From Methylobacterium sp. Leaf99 (lineage in GTDB: Bacteria; Pseudomonadota; Alphaproteobacteria; Rhizobiales; Beijerinckiaceae): 64,000 nucleotides of DNA. The DNA lies in assembly GCF_001422375.1 (NCBI RefSeq), contig NZ_LMMU01000001.1:248223-312222 (forward strand). Reading direction: 5' to 3'. Each line of letters starts with the position of its first letter. The stretch's first letter is position 1. The position numbers and the translations under genes are program-made. Shown here piece by piece: positions 27,995-36,664 of the stretch. The notes below the pieces were generated by a model, which was not told the DNA's origin, searched no databases, and was given only the letters and a program-made list of their open reading frames with translations.

Positions 27995-29158
27995 TCAGGC
28001 GGGAAGCGCTTCGCTGCTCCACGCGCGGACCTCGGCATCGATGTCCAGCGCCTCGTCAACATCGGCCGGGGCCGCCCGGTAGAGGCCCGCGAAATGGGTA
28101 CAGGCACGCTCCACGAGGTCGCTGATCCCGTAGAAACCGATGACGCCGCGAATGAAGGCGGAGACTGCGATCTCGTTGGCGGCGTTCATCACCGTGGGAG
28201 CCGCCCCGCCATCGCGGAGCGCCGCGCGGGCGATGCGAAGGCAAGGGAAACGGATTTCGTCGGTGGCCTCGAAGGTCAGGCTTCCGACCGCAGCGAGATC
28301 GACGGACCGGCCACGCGCGATGGTGAGGCGCTCGCCGAGCCCGAGGCAATGCGCGATCGGCACCCGCATGTCGGGCATGGCGAGGCCCGCCGTCACCGCG
28401 CCGTCGCGCCAAGCGATGAGGCCGTGGACGATGGATTGCGGATGCACGATGGCATCGAGACGTGCGGCCTCGATCCCGAACAGGTGATGCGCCTCAATGA
28501 GTTCGAGGCCCTTGTTCATCAGCGACGCCGAATCGATGTTGATCTTCATGCCCATGGACCAGGTCGGATGGGCCGCCGCGTCCTCGGGCGAGGCGGCGGC
28601 GATGCGCTCGGCCGTCCAGGTGCGGAACGGTCCGCCCGAAGCCGTGATGGTCATGGTTGCGACATCGGCGACCTTGCCGTCGCCGAGCGCCTGCGCGAGG
28701 GCGTTGTGCTCGGAATCCACCGGCAGCAGGGTGGCACCATAGCGCCTGGCGTCGCGCATGAAGGCGTCCCCGGCGCAGACGAGGCTTTCCTTGTTGGCGA
28801 GCGCGACGGTGCGCCCGAGGCGGAGCGCCGCGTGGGTCGGGCGCAGGCCGGCGGCCCCGCTGACGGCGGCCATCACGATATCGGCGTCGCGCGCGACGGC
28901 CTCCAGCACGGCGCCGTCGCCCGCGCCGTTGGGAATGCCGGTGCCGGACAGTAGCTCGCGCAGGGCCGCTCCCTGCGATTCGTCGGCCAGGGCGACGAAA
29001 TCCGCGCCGATCTCACGGGCGAGCTTGGCGAGGGCCACGGCATCACGGCCGCCAACGAGAGCACCGATGCGGAAGCGCTCGGGATGCTGGGCTAGAAGGT
29101 CCGTGGTGGAGCGCCCGATGGAACCGGTGGCACCAAGGATGGAGACGGTGAGAGTCAA
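27995..29158 (-). CDS. dxr: 1-deoxy-D-xylulose-5-phosphate reductoisomerase
   Basis: Dxr converts DXP to MEP using NADPH, the committed step of the non-mevalonate isoprenoid pathway. The 387-residue protein begins with the Rossmann motif ILGATGSIGRST and has the metal and substrate motifs LLPVDSEHNALAQ, TITASGGPF, WSMGMKINIDSASLMNKGLE and HPQSIVHGL. The start is taken as the TTG at 29158, directly before TVSILGATG, with AAGGA 9 bases upstream. Further upstream in-frame ATG codons lie inside cdsA. cdsA ends 13 bases upstream, so the two are cotranscribed. Confidence 0.96.
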   Translation of the reverse strand: MTLTVSILGATGSIGRSTTDLLAQHPERFRIGALVGGRDAVALAKLAREIGADFVALADESQGAALRELLSGTGIPNGAGDGAVLEAVARDADIVMAAVSGAAGLRPTHAALRLGRTVALANKESLVCAGDAFMRDARRYGATLLPVDSEHNALAQALGDGKVADVATMTITASGGPFRTWTAERIAAASPEDAAAHPTWSMGMKINIDSASLMNKGLELIEAHHLFGIEAARLDAIVHPQSIVHGLIAWRDGAVTAGLAMPDMRVPIAHCLGLGERLTIARGRSVDLAAVGSLTFEATDEIRFPCLRIARAALRDGGAAPTVMNAANEIAVSAFIRGVIGFYGISDLVERACTHFAGLYRAAPADVDEALDIDAEVRAWSSEALPA

Positions 29159-29171
29159 CGGAGGAGATCCT

Positions 29172-30038
29172 TCAGACCACGCCCATGCGGTGCGCGAGGA
29201 GATACAGTCCGGCCAGCAGCGCCACGGCGGCGAAGCCGTCGAGACGATCCATGACGCCGCCATGACCGGGAATCGAGCGGCCGGAATCCTTGACGCCCCA
29301 ATGCCGCTTCAGGGCCGATTCAGCGAGATCACCGGCCTGACTGAAGACCGATGCCGCGGCACTCACGAGACCGACGAAAACGAGGGAGGTCGCGGCAAGC
29401 GGGCTCCAACCGTAGCCCCGGGCCAGGGCGATCAGGCCGATGCCCGCGGCCGTCCCGGCGGCAAGGCCACCGAGGGCGCCCGACCACGTCTTCTTCGGAC
29501 TCACGGCCGGCATGAGCTTCGGTCCGCCGAAGGTGCGCCCGGTGATGTAGGCGACCACGTCCGTGGACCAGACGACGGCGAACATCCAGGCCGGACCGAG
29601 GATGCCGATGGCGGGATCGTCGCGCAGGCCGGGGGGCACCAGGGCGACGACGGTCCCGCCGAACAGGCCCGCCACGGCCCGGCCCCGCGCCGGCCCGTCC
29701 TGGGCCAGGACCAGGATCCCGGTGACGCCCAGGGCGGCAACGATGAGAAACACGTGTGGCGCGGCGCCCTCCCTCAGGCACAGGACGAGCCCGGTGAGGG
29801 TCGCGCCGATGACGATCAAGAGGAGCCGTCGAGGACCCGTGCGGCTCATGCCGATCCACTCGGCGGTGCCGACGAGGGCGGCGGCGAGCCAGATGAAGGC
29901 GAACGGGCCACCCCCCAGAATGAGGGCCGAGACGACGATGGCCGCCAGCACCAGGCCGGACACGAGACGAAGTTGAAACTCACGCCCCCCGAGGGGATTG
30001 CGGCGCGCGCCGGGGGTCGCCTCGCTCGGGCTTCCCAT
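29172..30038 (-). CDS. cdsA: Phosphatidate cytidylyltransferase
   Basis: CdsA makes CDP-diacylglycerol, the precursor of bacterial phospholipids. The 288-residue protein has about seven or eight membrane helices and the C-terminal signature with SPKKTWSGALGGL, QAGDLAESALKR and HGGVMDRLDGF. The ATG at 30038 overlaps the uppS stop (TGATG), indicating translational coupling. The upstream open frame lies within uppS. The cytosolic N-terminus of about 20 residues is basic, as expected. Confidence 0.95.
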   Translation of the reverse strand: MGSPSEATPGARRNPLGGREFQLRLVSGLVLAAIVVSALILGGGPFAFIWLAAALVGTAEWIGMSRTGPRRLLLIVIGATLTGLVLCLREGAAPHVFLIVAALGVTGILVLAQDGPARGRAVAGLFGGTVVALVPPGLRDDPAIGILGPAWMFAVVWSTDVVAYITGRTFGGPKLMPAVSPKKTWSGALGGLAAGTAAGIGLIALARGYGWSPLAATSLVFVGLVSAAASVFSQAGDLAESALKRHWGVKDSGRSIPGHGGVMDRLDGFAAVALLAGLYLLAHRMGVV

Positions 30039-30838
30039 CACCCGGTCTTGCCGCTCAGGCCGCCGAAACGACGGTCGCGGCGGTGATACTCGCCGATGGC
30101 CGCCACGAAGGCGTCGTGGTCGAAATCCGGCCAGAGGGCGGGGGTGGTCACGTATTCGGCGTAGGCCGTCTGCCAGGTGAGAAAGTTCGACAGGCGCAGT
30201 TCGCCCGAGGTGCGGATCACCAGATCGGGGTCGGGAATGCCGGTGGTGTCGAGGGCCGCCGTGATGGCGTCGATGTCGATGTCGTCCGGCGTCGCCCGCC
30301 CCTCGGTACAAGCGCGCGCCAGAGCACGGACGGCCCGGACGATCTCCTGCCGGCCGCCGTAGTTGAACGCGACCACCAGGGTCAGGCCGGGATTGCCCCG
30401 CGTCATCGCCTCGGCTTCGTCCAGGAGCCCAATGATGTCCGCGCTCAGGCCCTCGCGGTCGCCGATGATCCGAACCCGCACGCCATTGCGGTGGAGGTCG
30501 GCCAGATCGCGGCGCACGAACAGCTTGAGCAGGCCCATGAGGTCCGCGACCTCGGCGGGCGGGCGGCGCCAGTTTTCCGACGAGAAGGTGTAGATGGTCA
30601 GGTAGCGCACACCGAGATCGATGGAAGAACGCACGGCCCGGCGCACGGCCTCGACGCCACGGCGATGGCCCTCGACGCGGGGCAGTCCACGCCGCGCCGC
30701 CCAACGACCGTTGCCATCCATGATGATCGCGACATGGGCGGGCGCCGGCAGCGCGAGGCCGGTGGGCGGCACCGGCGCCGCGCCGGACGCGGCCGGAGAG
30801 CGGACATCGAACGCCGATGCGCCCTGCCCCCCCGCCAT
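30038..30838 (-). CDS. uppS: Undecaprenyl (isoprenyl) diphosphate synthase
   Basis: UppS extends farnesyl diphosphate with isopentenyl units in cis to make the lipid carrier for peptidoglycan and LPS. Family motifs are [20 protein letters not shown] (catalytic Asp), [25 protein letters not shown], and the C-terminal [19 protein letters not shown] with AYAEY. The ATG at 30838 gives 266 residues, with about 35 extra N-terminal residues before the conserved core. Earlier starts up to 31072 are open but would cross a perfect inverted repeat and the end of frr, and are unlikely. The exact start is uncertain. Confidence 0.94.
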   Translation of the reverse strand: MAGGQGASAFDVRSPAASGAAPVPPTGLALPAPAHVAIIMDGNGRWAARRGLPRVEGHRRGVEAVRRAVRSSIDLGVRYLTIYTFSSENWRRPPAEVADLMGLLKLFVRRDLADLHRNGVRVRIIGDREGLSADIIGLLDEAEAMTRGNPGLTLVVAFNYGGRQEIVRAVRALARACTEGRATPDDIDIDAITAALDTTGIPDPDLVIRTSGELRLSNFLTWQTAYAEYVTTPALWPDFDHDAFVAAIGEYHRRDRRFGGLSGKTG

Positions 30839-30930
30839 CCCGGTCTCGATGTGACGCGCGCCCTCAGTTCGACCCAACGCGCCCCTCCCCCATGCCTCGT
30901 CCAGTCCGATCGGAAATCCGCCGAACGTCG

Positions 30931-30964
30931 GAGCCGTGTCCGATCCAGTCGGATCGGACACGGC
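30931..30964. repeat. 34-bp perfect inverted repeat between frr and uppS
   Basis: Arms of 15 bases (30931-30945 and 30950-30964), each reading AGCCGTGTCCGATCC on its own strand, flank an AGTC loop. A second palindrome TCCGATCGGA occurs nearby at 30904-30913 and shares the core. No T-run follows on either strand. It may be a REP-like element, an intercistronic hairpin, or a binding site. Confidence 0.85.
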
Positions 30965-31025
30965 TCCAAATCTTGTCTTGCTGCTGTCTTGAGACGAACC
31001 GGCCTCCATTTCGATGGCGGGCACG

Positions 31026-31592
31026 CTAGACCTGCATGATTTCCTTCTCCTTGGACGCCAGGACGCCATCAATCTCGGCGATGTGCTGGTCGGTCACCTT
31101 CTGGACTTCGCCGGCCTGACGCTTCTCGTCGTCCTCGCTGATGGCGCCATCCTTCTCCAGCTTTTTCAGGTGGTCGAGGCCGTCGCGGCGCACGTGGCGG
31201 ACGGCGACGCGGGCCTCCTCCGTGTACTTGTGAGCAACCTTGACCATCTCCTTGCGGCGCTGCTCGTTCATCTCGGGCACGCGCAGGCGGATGGTCTGGC
31301 CCTCGGTCTGGGGGTTCATGCCGAGATCGGATTCGCGGATCGCCTTCTCGACGGCGGTGACCATGCCGCGATCCCACACGGAGATGCTCAGGAGGCGCGG
31401 CTCCGGCACGCTCACGGTGGCAACCTGCGCCATGGGCATCATCGCCCCGTAAGCGTCGACCTGGATTGGATCGAGGATGCTCGGCGTCGCGCGGCCCGTC
31501 CGCAGGGAACCGAGGTCACCCTTCAGGGAGGTGACGGCGCCCTGCATGCGGCGCTTGATGTCGTTCAGGTCGAATTCGGGGATGGCAGCCAT
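31026..31592 (-). CDS. frr: Ribosome recycling factor
   Basis: RRF with EF-G splits the post-termination ribosome. The 188-residue protein shows the typical tRNA-mimic features: [21 protein letters not shown], the [20 protein letters not shown] segment, [16 protein letters not shown], and a charged C-terminal helix ([16 protein letters not shown]) ending in a lysine- and glutamate-rich tail. The ATG at 31592 fits the family N-terminus [10 protein letters not shown]. It lies downstream of pyrH (135-base gap) and upstream of uppS. Confidence 0.97.
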   Translation of the reverse strand: MAAIPEFDLNDIKRRMQGAVTSLKGDLGSLRTGRATPSILDPIQVDAYGAMMPMAQVATVSVPEPRLLSISVWDRGMVTAVEKAIRESDLGMNPQTEGQTIRLRVPEMNEQRRKEMVKVAHKYTEEARVAVRHVRRDGLDHLKKLEKDGAISEDDEKRQAGEVQKVTDQHIAEIDGVLASKEKEIMQV

Positions 31593-31727
31593 GCGTTCAG
31601 TGTCCCGACGCGAACAGAGGAGGGAGGGAGGCCGGGCCGCCGGGGCCCGTTCTGCGGCTTCAATGAACCAAAACCCTGTGGCCCGCAAATGGCGTTCACG
31701 GGGCTTCGCGCTTTCGCGACGGGCGGA

Positions 31728-32450
31728 TCAGGGGACCACGTGGGTGGCGGGTGCCTCGCCGGTGAGAATGGCCCGGATCGAGCTCGGCGCATGGACGGAG
31801 CCGACGACGATGGAGAGGCGGCTTTCGCGTGCCAGGGCGAAGGCCGCGGTGTCCATCACCTTGAGGTCACGACCGATCGCCTCGTCATGGGTGAGCCGAT
31901 CGTAGCGGGTGGCGGACGGGTCGGTCTTCGGATCGGCCGAGTAGACGCCGTCCACCTGCGTCGCCTTGAGCACGGCGTCACACCGGAGTTCCGCCGCCCG
32001 CAGGACGGCCGCCGTGTCGGTGGTGAAGAACGGGTTGCCGGTACCGCCGGCCAGCACGATGACCTGACCCTTGTCGATGTGATGCAGGGCGGGCTGGCGC
32101 GCGAAGGTCTCGCAGATGGTCGGCATCGACACCGCCGACATGGTGCGGGCCGGCACGCCGGCGGCGTTCAGGGCCGTCTCGAGGGCCAGCGAATTCATCA
32201 CGGTCGCCATCATGCCGAGCGAATCGCCGGTGGCCCGGTCGATCCAGCCGGCGGACGAAATACGCGCGCCCCGGATCATGTTACCGCCACCGACGACGAG
32301 CGCGAGTTGGATACCGCATTCCCGGGTCCGGGCGATGTCCTCGGCAATGCCGGCGAGGGTCGGCGGATGAAGCCAGTATCCATCGGGCGCAGCCAGCGCC
32401 TCGCCGGAGAGCTTCACGAGGACGCGGCGAAACAATGTGGTCTCCGGCAT
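31728..32450 (-). CDS. pyrH: Uridylate kinase (UMP kinase)
   Basis: PyrH phosphorylates UMP to UDP and is allosterically controlled by GTP and UTP. The 240-residue amino acid kinase-fold protein has VLVKLSGEAL at the N-terminus, VVGGGNMIRG, the DSLGMMATVMNSLAL segment, VIVLAGGTGNPFFTTD, and LKATQVDGVYSADP. It sits in the conserved rpsB-tsf-pyrH-frr order. 152 noncoding bases separate it from tsf and contain a hairpin. Confidence 0.97.
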   Translation of the reverse strand: MPETTLFRRVLVKLSGEALAAPDGYWLHPPTLAGIAEDIARTRECGIQLALVVGGGNMIRGARISSAGWIDRATGDSLGMMATVMNSLALETALNAAGVPARTMSAVSMPTICETFARQPALHHIDKGQVIVLAGGTGNPFFTTDTAAVLRAAELRCDAVLKATQVDGVYSADPKTDPSATRYDRLTHDEAIGRDLKVMDTAAFALARESRLSIVVGSVHAPSSIRAILTGEAPATHVVP

Positions 32451-32541
32451 GAGCCAGTCCCCTCGAATCCAACCCGGGAGTGGGCCGGAGAGCCAATCGG
32501 AAGCGGAGGGGTGTCTAGCGCACGGCAGGCCGGAACGTCGA

Positions 32542-32569
32542 GGGGCGGCGGCCTCGCAGCCACCGCCCC
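32542..32569. other. Hairpin in the tsf-pyrH gap
   Basis: GGGGCGG plus GGC (32542-32552) pairs with GCC plus CCGCCCC (32559-32569) with one C-A mismatch. On the minus strand it has no T-run. It resembles the intercistronic hairpins seen after other genes of this cluster and may limit read-through from tsf into pyrH. Confidence 0.5.
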
Positions 32570-32602
32570 TTTCACGTTTCCGTCATGGCATCGGCCTCGA
32601 GT

Positions 32603-33526
32603 TCAGCCCCGAGCTGCGGCGGCCACCTCGGTGGCGAAGTCAGGCGCCTCTTCCTTCTCGATGCCCTCGCCGAGCGCGTAGCGCACGAACGCGGTGAGCT
32701 TGACGGGCGAGCCAGCCTTGCCCTCGGCCTCCTTGAGAACCTGGGAGATCGTCTTCGAGCCATCGTGTACGAAGGGCTGCTCCAGGAGGGTGACCTCCTT
32801 GTAATAGCTCTTCAGGCCGCTCTCGACGATCTTGGCGAGCACGTTCTCGGGCTTGCCGGCGTTCTTCTCACGCAGGATGTTGATCTCGCGATCGAGGGTC
32901 GCCTGATCGACGCCGGCGGCATCCAGCGCCACCGGGTTGGTGGCGGCGACATGCATGGCGATCTGGCGGCCGAGGGTGGAGAGCACCTCGACATCGCCCT
33001 CCGACTCGAGTGCGACGAGCACGCCGATCTTGCCGAGACCGTCGACGATCTGACCGTGAACGTAGGAGGCGATGACGCCCTTGGTCACGTCGAGCTTGGC
33101 CACGCGACGCAGGGTCATGTTCTCGCCGATGGTGGCGATGAGGTTGGACAGCGTTTCCTTGACGGTGGTCTCGGAGCCGGGGAAGTGTGCGGCTTCGAGG
33201 CCTTCCAGGGTGCCGTCGGTGTCGAGGGCGAGCTTGGCGGCCTCGCGGGCGAAGCCCTGGAAGCTGTCGTTGCGGGCGACGAAGTCGGTCTCGGAGTTCA
33301 CCTCGACGAGGGCCGCGTGATGACCCGAGGATTCCACGGCGACGAGGCCCTCGGCGGCGACGCGGCCGGCCTTCTTGGCCGCCTTGGCGAGGCCCTTCTT
33401 GCGGAGCCAGTCCACGGCGGCTTCGATGTCGCCGTCCGTCTCGTTGAGCGCGCCCTTGCAGTCCATCATGCCCGCGCCGGTCTTTTCGCGGAGCTCTTTC
33501 ACCAGTGCGGCGGTGATGTTGGCCAT
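32603..33526 (-). CDS. tsf: Translation elongation factor Ts
   Basis: EF-Ts exchanges GDP for GTP on EF-Tu. The 307-residue length is normal for proteobacteria. The N-terminal UBA-like domain ([24 protein letters not shown]) is followed by the two core repeats, with [16 protein letters not shown] as the EF-Tu contact. The ATG at 33526 has an ACAGG/AAGGA-type ribosome site upstream. rpsB precedes it across 135 bases containing two strong hairpins. Confidence 0.97.
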   Translation of the reverse strand: MANITAALVKELREKTGAGMMDCKGALNETDGDIEAAVDWLRKKGLAKAAKKAGRVAAEGLVAVESSGHHAALVEVNSETDFVARNDSFQGFAREAAKLALDTDGTLEGLEAAHFPGSETTVKETLSNLIATIGENMTLRRVAKLDVTKGVIASYVHGQIVDGLGKIGVLVALESEGDVEVLSTLGRQIAMHVAATNPVALDAAGVDQATLDREINILREKNAGKPENVLAKIVESGLKSYYKEVTLLEQPFVHDGSKTISQVLKEAEGKAGSPVKLTAFVRYALGEGIEKEEAPDFATEVAAAARG

Positions 33527-33574
33527 GGCCTGTCCTTTCCGGGACTCTTGAAGTGGGGACTTCTGAAGTGAAGG

Positions 33575-33604
33575 AGCCCGGCGCTCTATGAAAAGCACCG
33601 GGCT
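33575..33604 (-). other. Second hairpin of the rpsB-tsf gap
   Basis: Positions 33575-33585 pair with 33594-33604 over 10 of 11 positions with one C-A mismatch and an 8-base loop. It lies 49 bases upstream of the tsf start. It may serve in mRNA processing or in setting the rpsB to tsf ratio. Confidence 0.6.
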
Positions 33605-33631
33605 TCAGGATGATGATGTCGATCCGTCGGT

Positions 33632-33653
33632 GGCGGCCCGGATCCGGGCCGCC
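33632..33653 (-). other. Perfect 22-bp palindrome just after rpsB
   Basis: The 11-base arms GGCGGCCCGGA and TCCGGGCCGCC are fully complementary, 8 bases downstream of the rpsB stop. As RNA it would form a very stable stem but no T-run follows. Partial termination or 3'-end protection are plausible roles. Confidence 0.7.
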
Positions 33654-33661
33654 CTGCGGGC

Positions 33662-34729
33662 TCAGGCGGCGGCAGCGGCCTCGGCGAAGCCGCGGGCCTG
33701 CTCGATCCAGCCGTCGCGGCCGATGCGGCCGTTGAGCTTGAGATCGGCATCGACCTTGGCGACATCGGCCTCGCTCATGGCGACGAGCTGCCAGTAATGG
33801 TAGATGCCGGCTTCGTTGAGCTTCTGCACGATCTGGGGACCGGCGCCGTGGAGCTTCGACAGGTCGTCGGGGGCGCCACGCGGAGCCGAGAGCAGTTCGA
33901 AGTGCTCGGTGGACTCCACGAGGGCGGCCACATCGGCCTGGGTGACCGAGCCGGACTCGATGGAAGCCGCGCCCTCGTCGTTGGCGGGCAGCTCCTCGGC
34001 GGTGGGCTCCTCGGAAGCGCCGAGATCGATGCCGCTCGAACCCTGGCCGCGCGAGATGCCATCGATGGCCGCACGGGCGATGAGGTCGCAGTACAGGGCG
34101 ATGGCGCGGCCGGCGTCGTCGTTGGCCGGGACCACGTAGGTGATGCCGTCCGGGTTGCAGTTGGTGTCGACGATGGCGGCGACCGGGATGCCGAGGCGCT
34201 GGGCCTCCTTGATCGCGAGCTGCTCCTTGTTGGTGTCGATCACGAACAGCAGGTCGGGCACGCCGCCCATGTCCTTGATGCCGCCGAGCGCCTTCTCGAG
34301 CTTGTCCTTCTCGCGGCCGAGCATGAGACGCTCCTTCTTGGTGAGGCCCTGGGCCCCGCCGTCGAGGATCTCGTCGACCTTGCGCAGCCGCGAGATCGAG
34401 CCCGAAATGGTCTTCCAGTTGGTCAGCATACCGCCGAGCCAGCGGGAGTTGACGTAGTACTGGGCCGAACGCTTGGCAGCCTCGGCAATGGTGTCGGCGG
34501 CCTGGCGCTTGGTGCCGACGAACAGCACCCGGCCACCCTTGGCGACGGTGTCGCTCACGGCCTGCAGGGCCTGGTGGAGGGCCGGCACGGTCTGGGCCAG
34601 GTCGATGATGTGGATGTTGTTGCGCGTCCCGAAGATGTAGGACTGCATCTTCGGGTTCCAGCGGTGGGCCTGGTGTCCGAAGTGGGCGCCGGCCTCGAGA
34701 AGCTGACGCATGCTGAAATCAACGGCCAT
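33662..34729 (-). CDS. rpsB: 30S ribosomal protein S2 with long C-terminal extension
   Basis: S2 binds late on the 30S subunit near the S1 site. Residues 1 to about 225 are a standard S2: [21 protein letters not shown], the [11 protein letters not shown] segment, [14 protein letters not shown], and [26 protein letters not shown]. After that comes an acidic linker and about 100 extra residues ending in a segment ([36 protein letters not shown], about 290-325) that looks like a helix-hairpin-helix fold of the kind added to ribosomal proteins in some alphaproteobacteria. The total of 355 is about 110 longer than E. coli S2. The transcript leader is structured. Confidence 0.96.
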   Translation of the reverse strand: MAVDFSMRQLLEAGAHFGHQAHRWNPKMQSYIFGTRNNIHIIDLAQTVPALHQALQAVSDTVAKGGRVLFVGTKRQAADTIAEAAKRSAQYYVNSRWLGGMLTNWKTISGSISRLRKVDEILDGGAQGLTKKERLMLGREKDKLEKALGGIKDMGGVPDLLFVIDTNKEQLAIKEAQRLGIPVAAIVDTNCNPDGITYVVPANDDAGRAIALYCDLIARAAIDGISRGQGSSGIDLGASEEPTAEELPANDEGAASIESGSVTQADVAALVESTEHFELLSAPRGAPDDLSKLHGAGPQIVQKLNEAGIYHYWQLVAMSEADVAKVDADLKLNGRIGRDGWIEQARGFAEAAAAA

Positions 34730-34742
34730 GATCTTTGGTCTC

Positions 34743-34822
34743 TCCGGTTATGCCGCCGCGGAGGAAGCGATCGGGTCCAAAAGAACCCCGATCACCGGAA
34801 ACGCCTCATTCAGGCATGAGGC
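34743..34822 (-). ncRNA. Structured 5' leader of rpsB (candidate autoregulatory element)
   Basis: On the minus-strand transcript, TCCGGT/ACCGGA arms (34794-34799 with 34743-34748) enclose GATCGGG/CCCGATC arms (34787-34793 with 34769-34775). A separate upstream hairpin has 7-base arms at 34803-34809 and 34816-34822. A GCGGAG just upstream could also pair with CTCCGC inside the multiloop. The innermost outer arm touches the GGAGAG ribosome site of rpsB, so folding could limit translation, as in known S2 autoregulation. Confidence 0.55.
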
Positions 34823-34900
34823 CAACTCCGCGTGTGGAATGGGCGGGGCCTTACCAGACGGTTTTTGCGATGGCAAGGTTTTGGAGTCGGCGCGATCCCG

Positions 34901-35662
34901 TCAGACCTGGGGGCCACTGAAAACGGCGGCGATGTCGGCCTCGTGCATGACCCGATAGCACCCCGCCTCCAGACCGGCCGGCAGGTCGAGCCCTCCGATT
35001 CGGTCACGGTGGAGGGCGACGACGTGGTTGCCGATGGCCGCGAACATCCGCCGGACCTGATGGTAACGGCCCTCGTGCAGGGTCACGGCCGCGTGGGTCG
35101 TGTCGTGAATCTCGGTCTCGACGGGCAGGAGCGGCTTCTCCTCTCCCTCCAGCATCAGGGTGCCGGAGGCGAAGATGGCCACCTCGTTGCCGTTGAGCGG
35201 ACGGTCGAGGGTCACCTGGTAGCGTTTGGCGACGTTGGATTTCGGCGCGATGATCCGGTGCAGCAGGGCACCGTCGTCGGTCAGCAGCAGGAGACCGGAG
35301 GTCTCCTTGTCGAGGCGGCCCACCGTGGACAGGGCCGGGTCGCGTCGGCGCCAGCGCTCGGGCAGGAGCCCGTAGACGAGGGGTCCCGCCTCCTTGTGCG
35401 AGCAGGTGACGCCGAGCGGCTTGTGCAGCATGAGGGTCACGCCCGGCGGCGGATCGAGGGGAACGCCGTCCACCACCATGCGCTGCGCCAGGTCGGGGGT
35501 GACCGGGATACGCTGGTCCGAATCGCGCAGCGGCGCGCCATCGAGGACGACGAGGCCGGCGCCGGTGAGGAGCCCGATCTCCCGGCGCGAGCCGTAGCCC
35601 ATGTTGGCGAGCAGGCGGTCGAGGCGCAGGGTCGGGGTCTTGGCTTTCCCCGCCTTGCTCAT
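34901..35662 (-). CDS. RsuA/RluB-family rRNA pseudouridine synthase
   Basis: Enzymes of this family isomerise a specific uridine of 16S or 23S rRNA. The 253-residue protein has an N-terminal S4 RNA-binding domain (LRLDRLLANMGYGSRREIGLL, about residues 12-60) and the catalytic domain with GRLDKETSGLLLLTDDG, whose Asp is the nucleophile, and the KRYQVTLDRPL and YHQVRRMFAAIGNHVVALHRDRIG segments. The ATG at 35662 overlaps the stop of the upstream methyltransferase by 4 bases. I lean to the RsuA (16S U516) branch from length, but RluB/E cannot be excluded. Confidence 0.9.
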   Translation of the reverse strand: MSKAGKAKTPTLRLDRLLANMGYGSRREIGLLTGAGLVVLDGAPLRDSDQRIPVTPDLAQRMVVDGVPLDPPPGVTLMLHKPLGVTCSHKEAGPLVYGLLPERWRRRDPALSTVGRLDKETSGLLLLTDDGALLHRIIAPKSNVAKRYQVTLDRPLNGNEVAIFASGTLMLEGEEKPLLPVETEIHDTTHAAVTLHEGRYHQVRRMFAAIGNHVVALHRDRIGGLDLPAGLEAGCYRVMHEADIAAVFSGPQV

Positions 35663-36579
35663 TTCCGGGCCTCGAAGATCTTGTAGCCACCGGACGAGGC
35701 CTTGAGCTCCACGGTCTTGAAAGCGGCGTTCAGGGGCTTCTCGTAGGGAAGGTGCATGTTGGCCGTGACCCACAGGGTACCGCCCGGACGCAGGGCCTCG
35801 GCCGCGCGGGCGATGAAGCCCTGGCCGAGGGCCTGATCCTCCGAGCCGCCATCGTGGAAGGGCGGGTTCATCACGACGAAGTCCAGGCGGCTGAGGCCGA
35901 GGCCGCCCGCGCGGATGTCGGCCCAGCGGATGGTGACGCGCGGGTCGGCGACATTGCGGGTCGCCATCTCGACGGCGCGCCGGTCGATGTCGATGAGCGT
36001 GAGCGTCGTCACCTTCGGCGAATGCAAGACGGAGCGGGCGAGGACACCGAGGCCGCAGCCGAAATCGGCACCGCTGCCCGCCAGCGGCGGCAGGAGCGAC
36101 AGGAGAAGGGCCGAGCCCGGATCGAGGCGATCGTAGGAGAAGATGCCGGCCTGCGAGCACAGGGCGAGGTTGTCAATGTGGCGCGGACCGCCTTCCTCCA
36201 GGGCCACCCTCAGGTCGCCAAGGGTCTCGGGCCGGTCGACGACGCAGATGCGGTGGTGGCGCCGGGCGCTCTCCGTCGCCGGAGCCCCGAATCCGGCGAG
36301 TTCCTTGGCCAGGCGCGAGCCGCCCCGGTCCTTCAGGGCCAGGGCGGTCAGGCGTCCGCCCGGACGCAGGGCACGCAGGGCCTGAGCAAGGACGTAGCGG
36401 CGCTCGATTGTGCCAGCCGGTGCCAGCACGTCGATCCGCTCAAGGCTGCCCGACGCGACATCCTCGATCCGGGGCGAGCCCGGGATCAGCGGCGAGACCT
36501 GGACAGCTCCTTCCGGACCCTCGATGAGTTCGGCGGGCGGGAAGCCGTACAGGGCTTCCGAGAACGATGTGATGGACAT
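35659..36579 (-). CDS. rsmC: RsmC-type rRNA (guanine-N2) methyltransferase
   Basis: The 306-residue protein has the two-part layout of RsmC/RlmG: a degenerate N-terminal methyltransferase-like domain and a C-terminal catalytic Rossmann domain. The SAM motif is GADFGCGLGVLARSVL and the catalytic motif is VVMNPPFHDGG, the NPPF type used for base N2 methylation. The ATG at 36579 is the natural start (SITSFSEALYGFP); the longer upstream frame is not conserved. It overlaps the pseudouridine synthase start by 4 bases, so two rRNA modification enzymes are coupled. The exact target guanine is inferred from family only. Confidence 0.86.
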   Translation of the reverse strand: MSITSFSEALYGFPPAELIEGPEGAVQVSPLIPGSPRIEDVASGSLERIDVLAPAGTIERRYVLAQALRALRPGGRLTALALKDRGGSRLAKELAGFGAPATESARRHHRICVVDRPETLGDLRVALEEGGPRHIDNLALCSQAGIFSYDRLDPGSALLLSLLPPLAGSGADFGCGLGVLARSVLHSPKVTTLTLIDIDRRAVEMATRNVADPRVTIRWADIRAGGLGLSRLDFVVMNPPFHDGGSEDQALGQGFIARAAEALRPGGTLWVTANMHLPYEKPLNAAFKTVELKASSGGYKIFEARK

Positions 36580-36664
36580 GATGATACGATCCGGCGCGAC
36601 GGCGCGCGCGCCTCGACGGCTGAGAGCGTGACGGATGACCTGAGCGGCCGGTGATAGCCGATGC

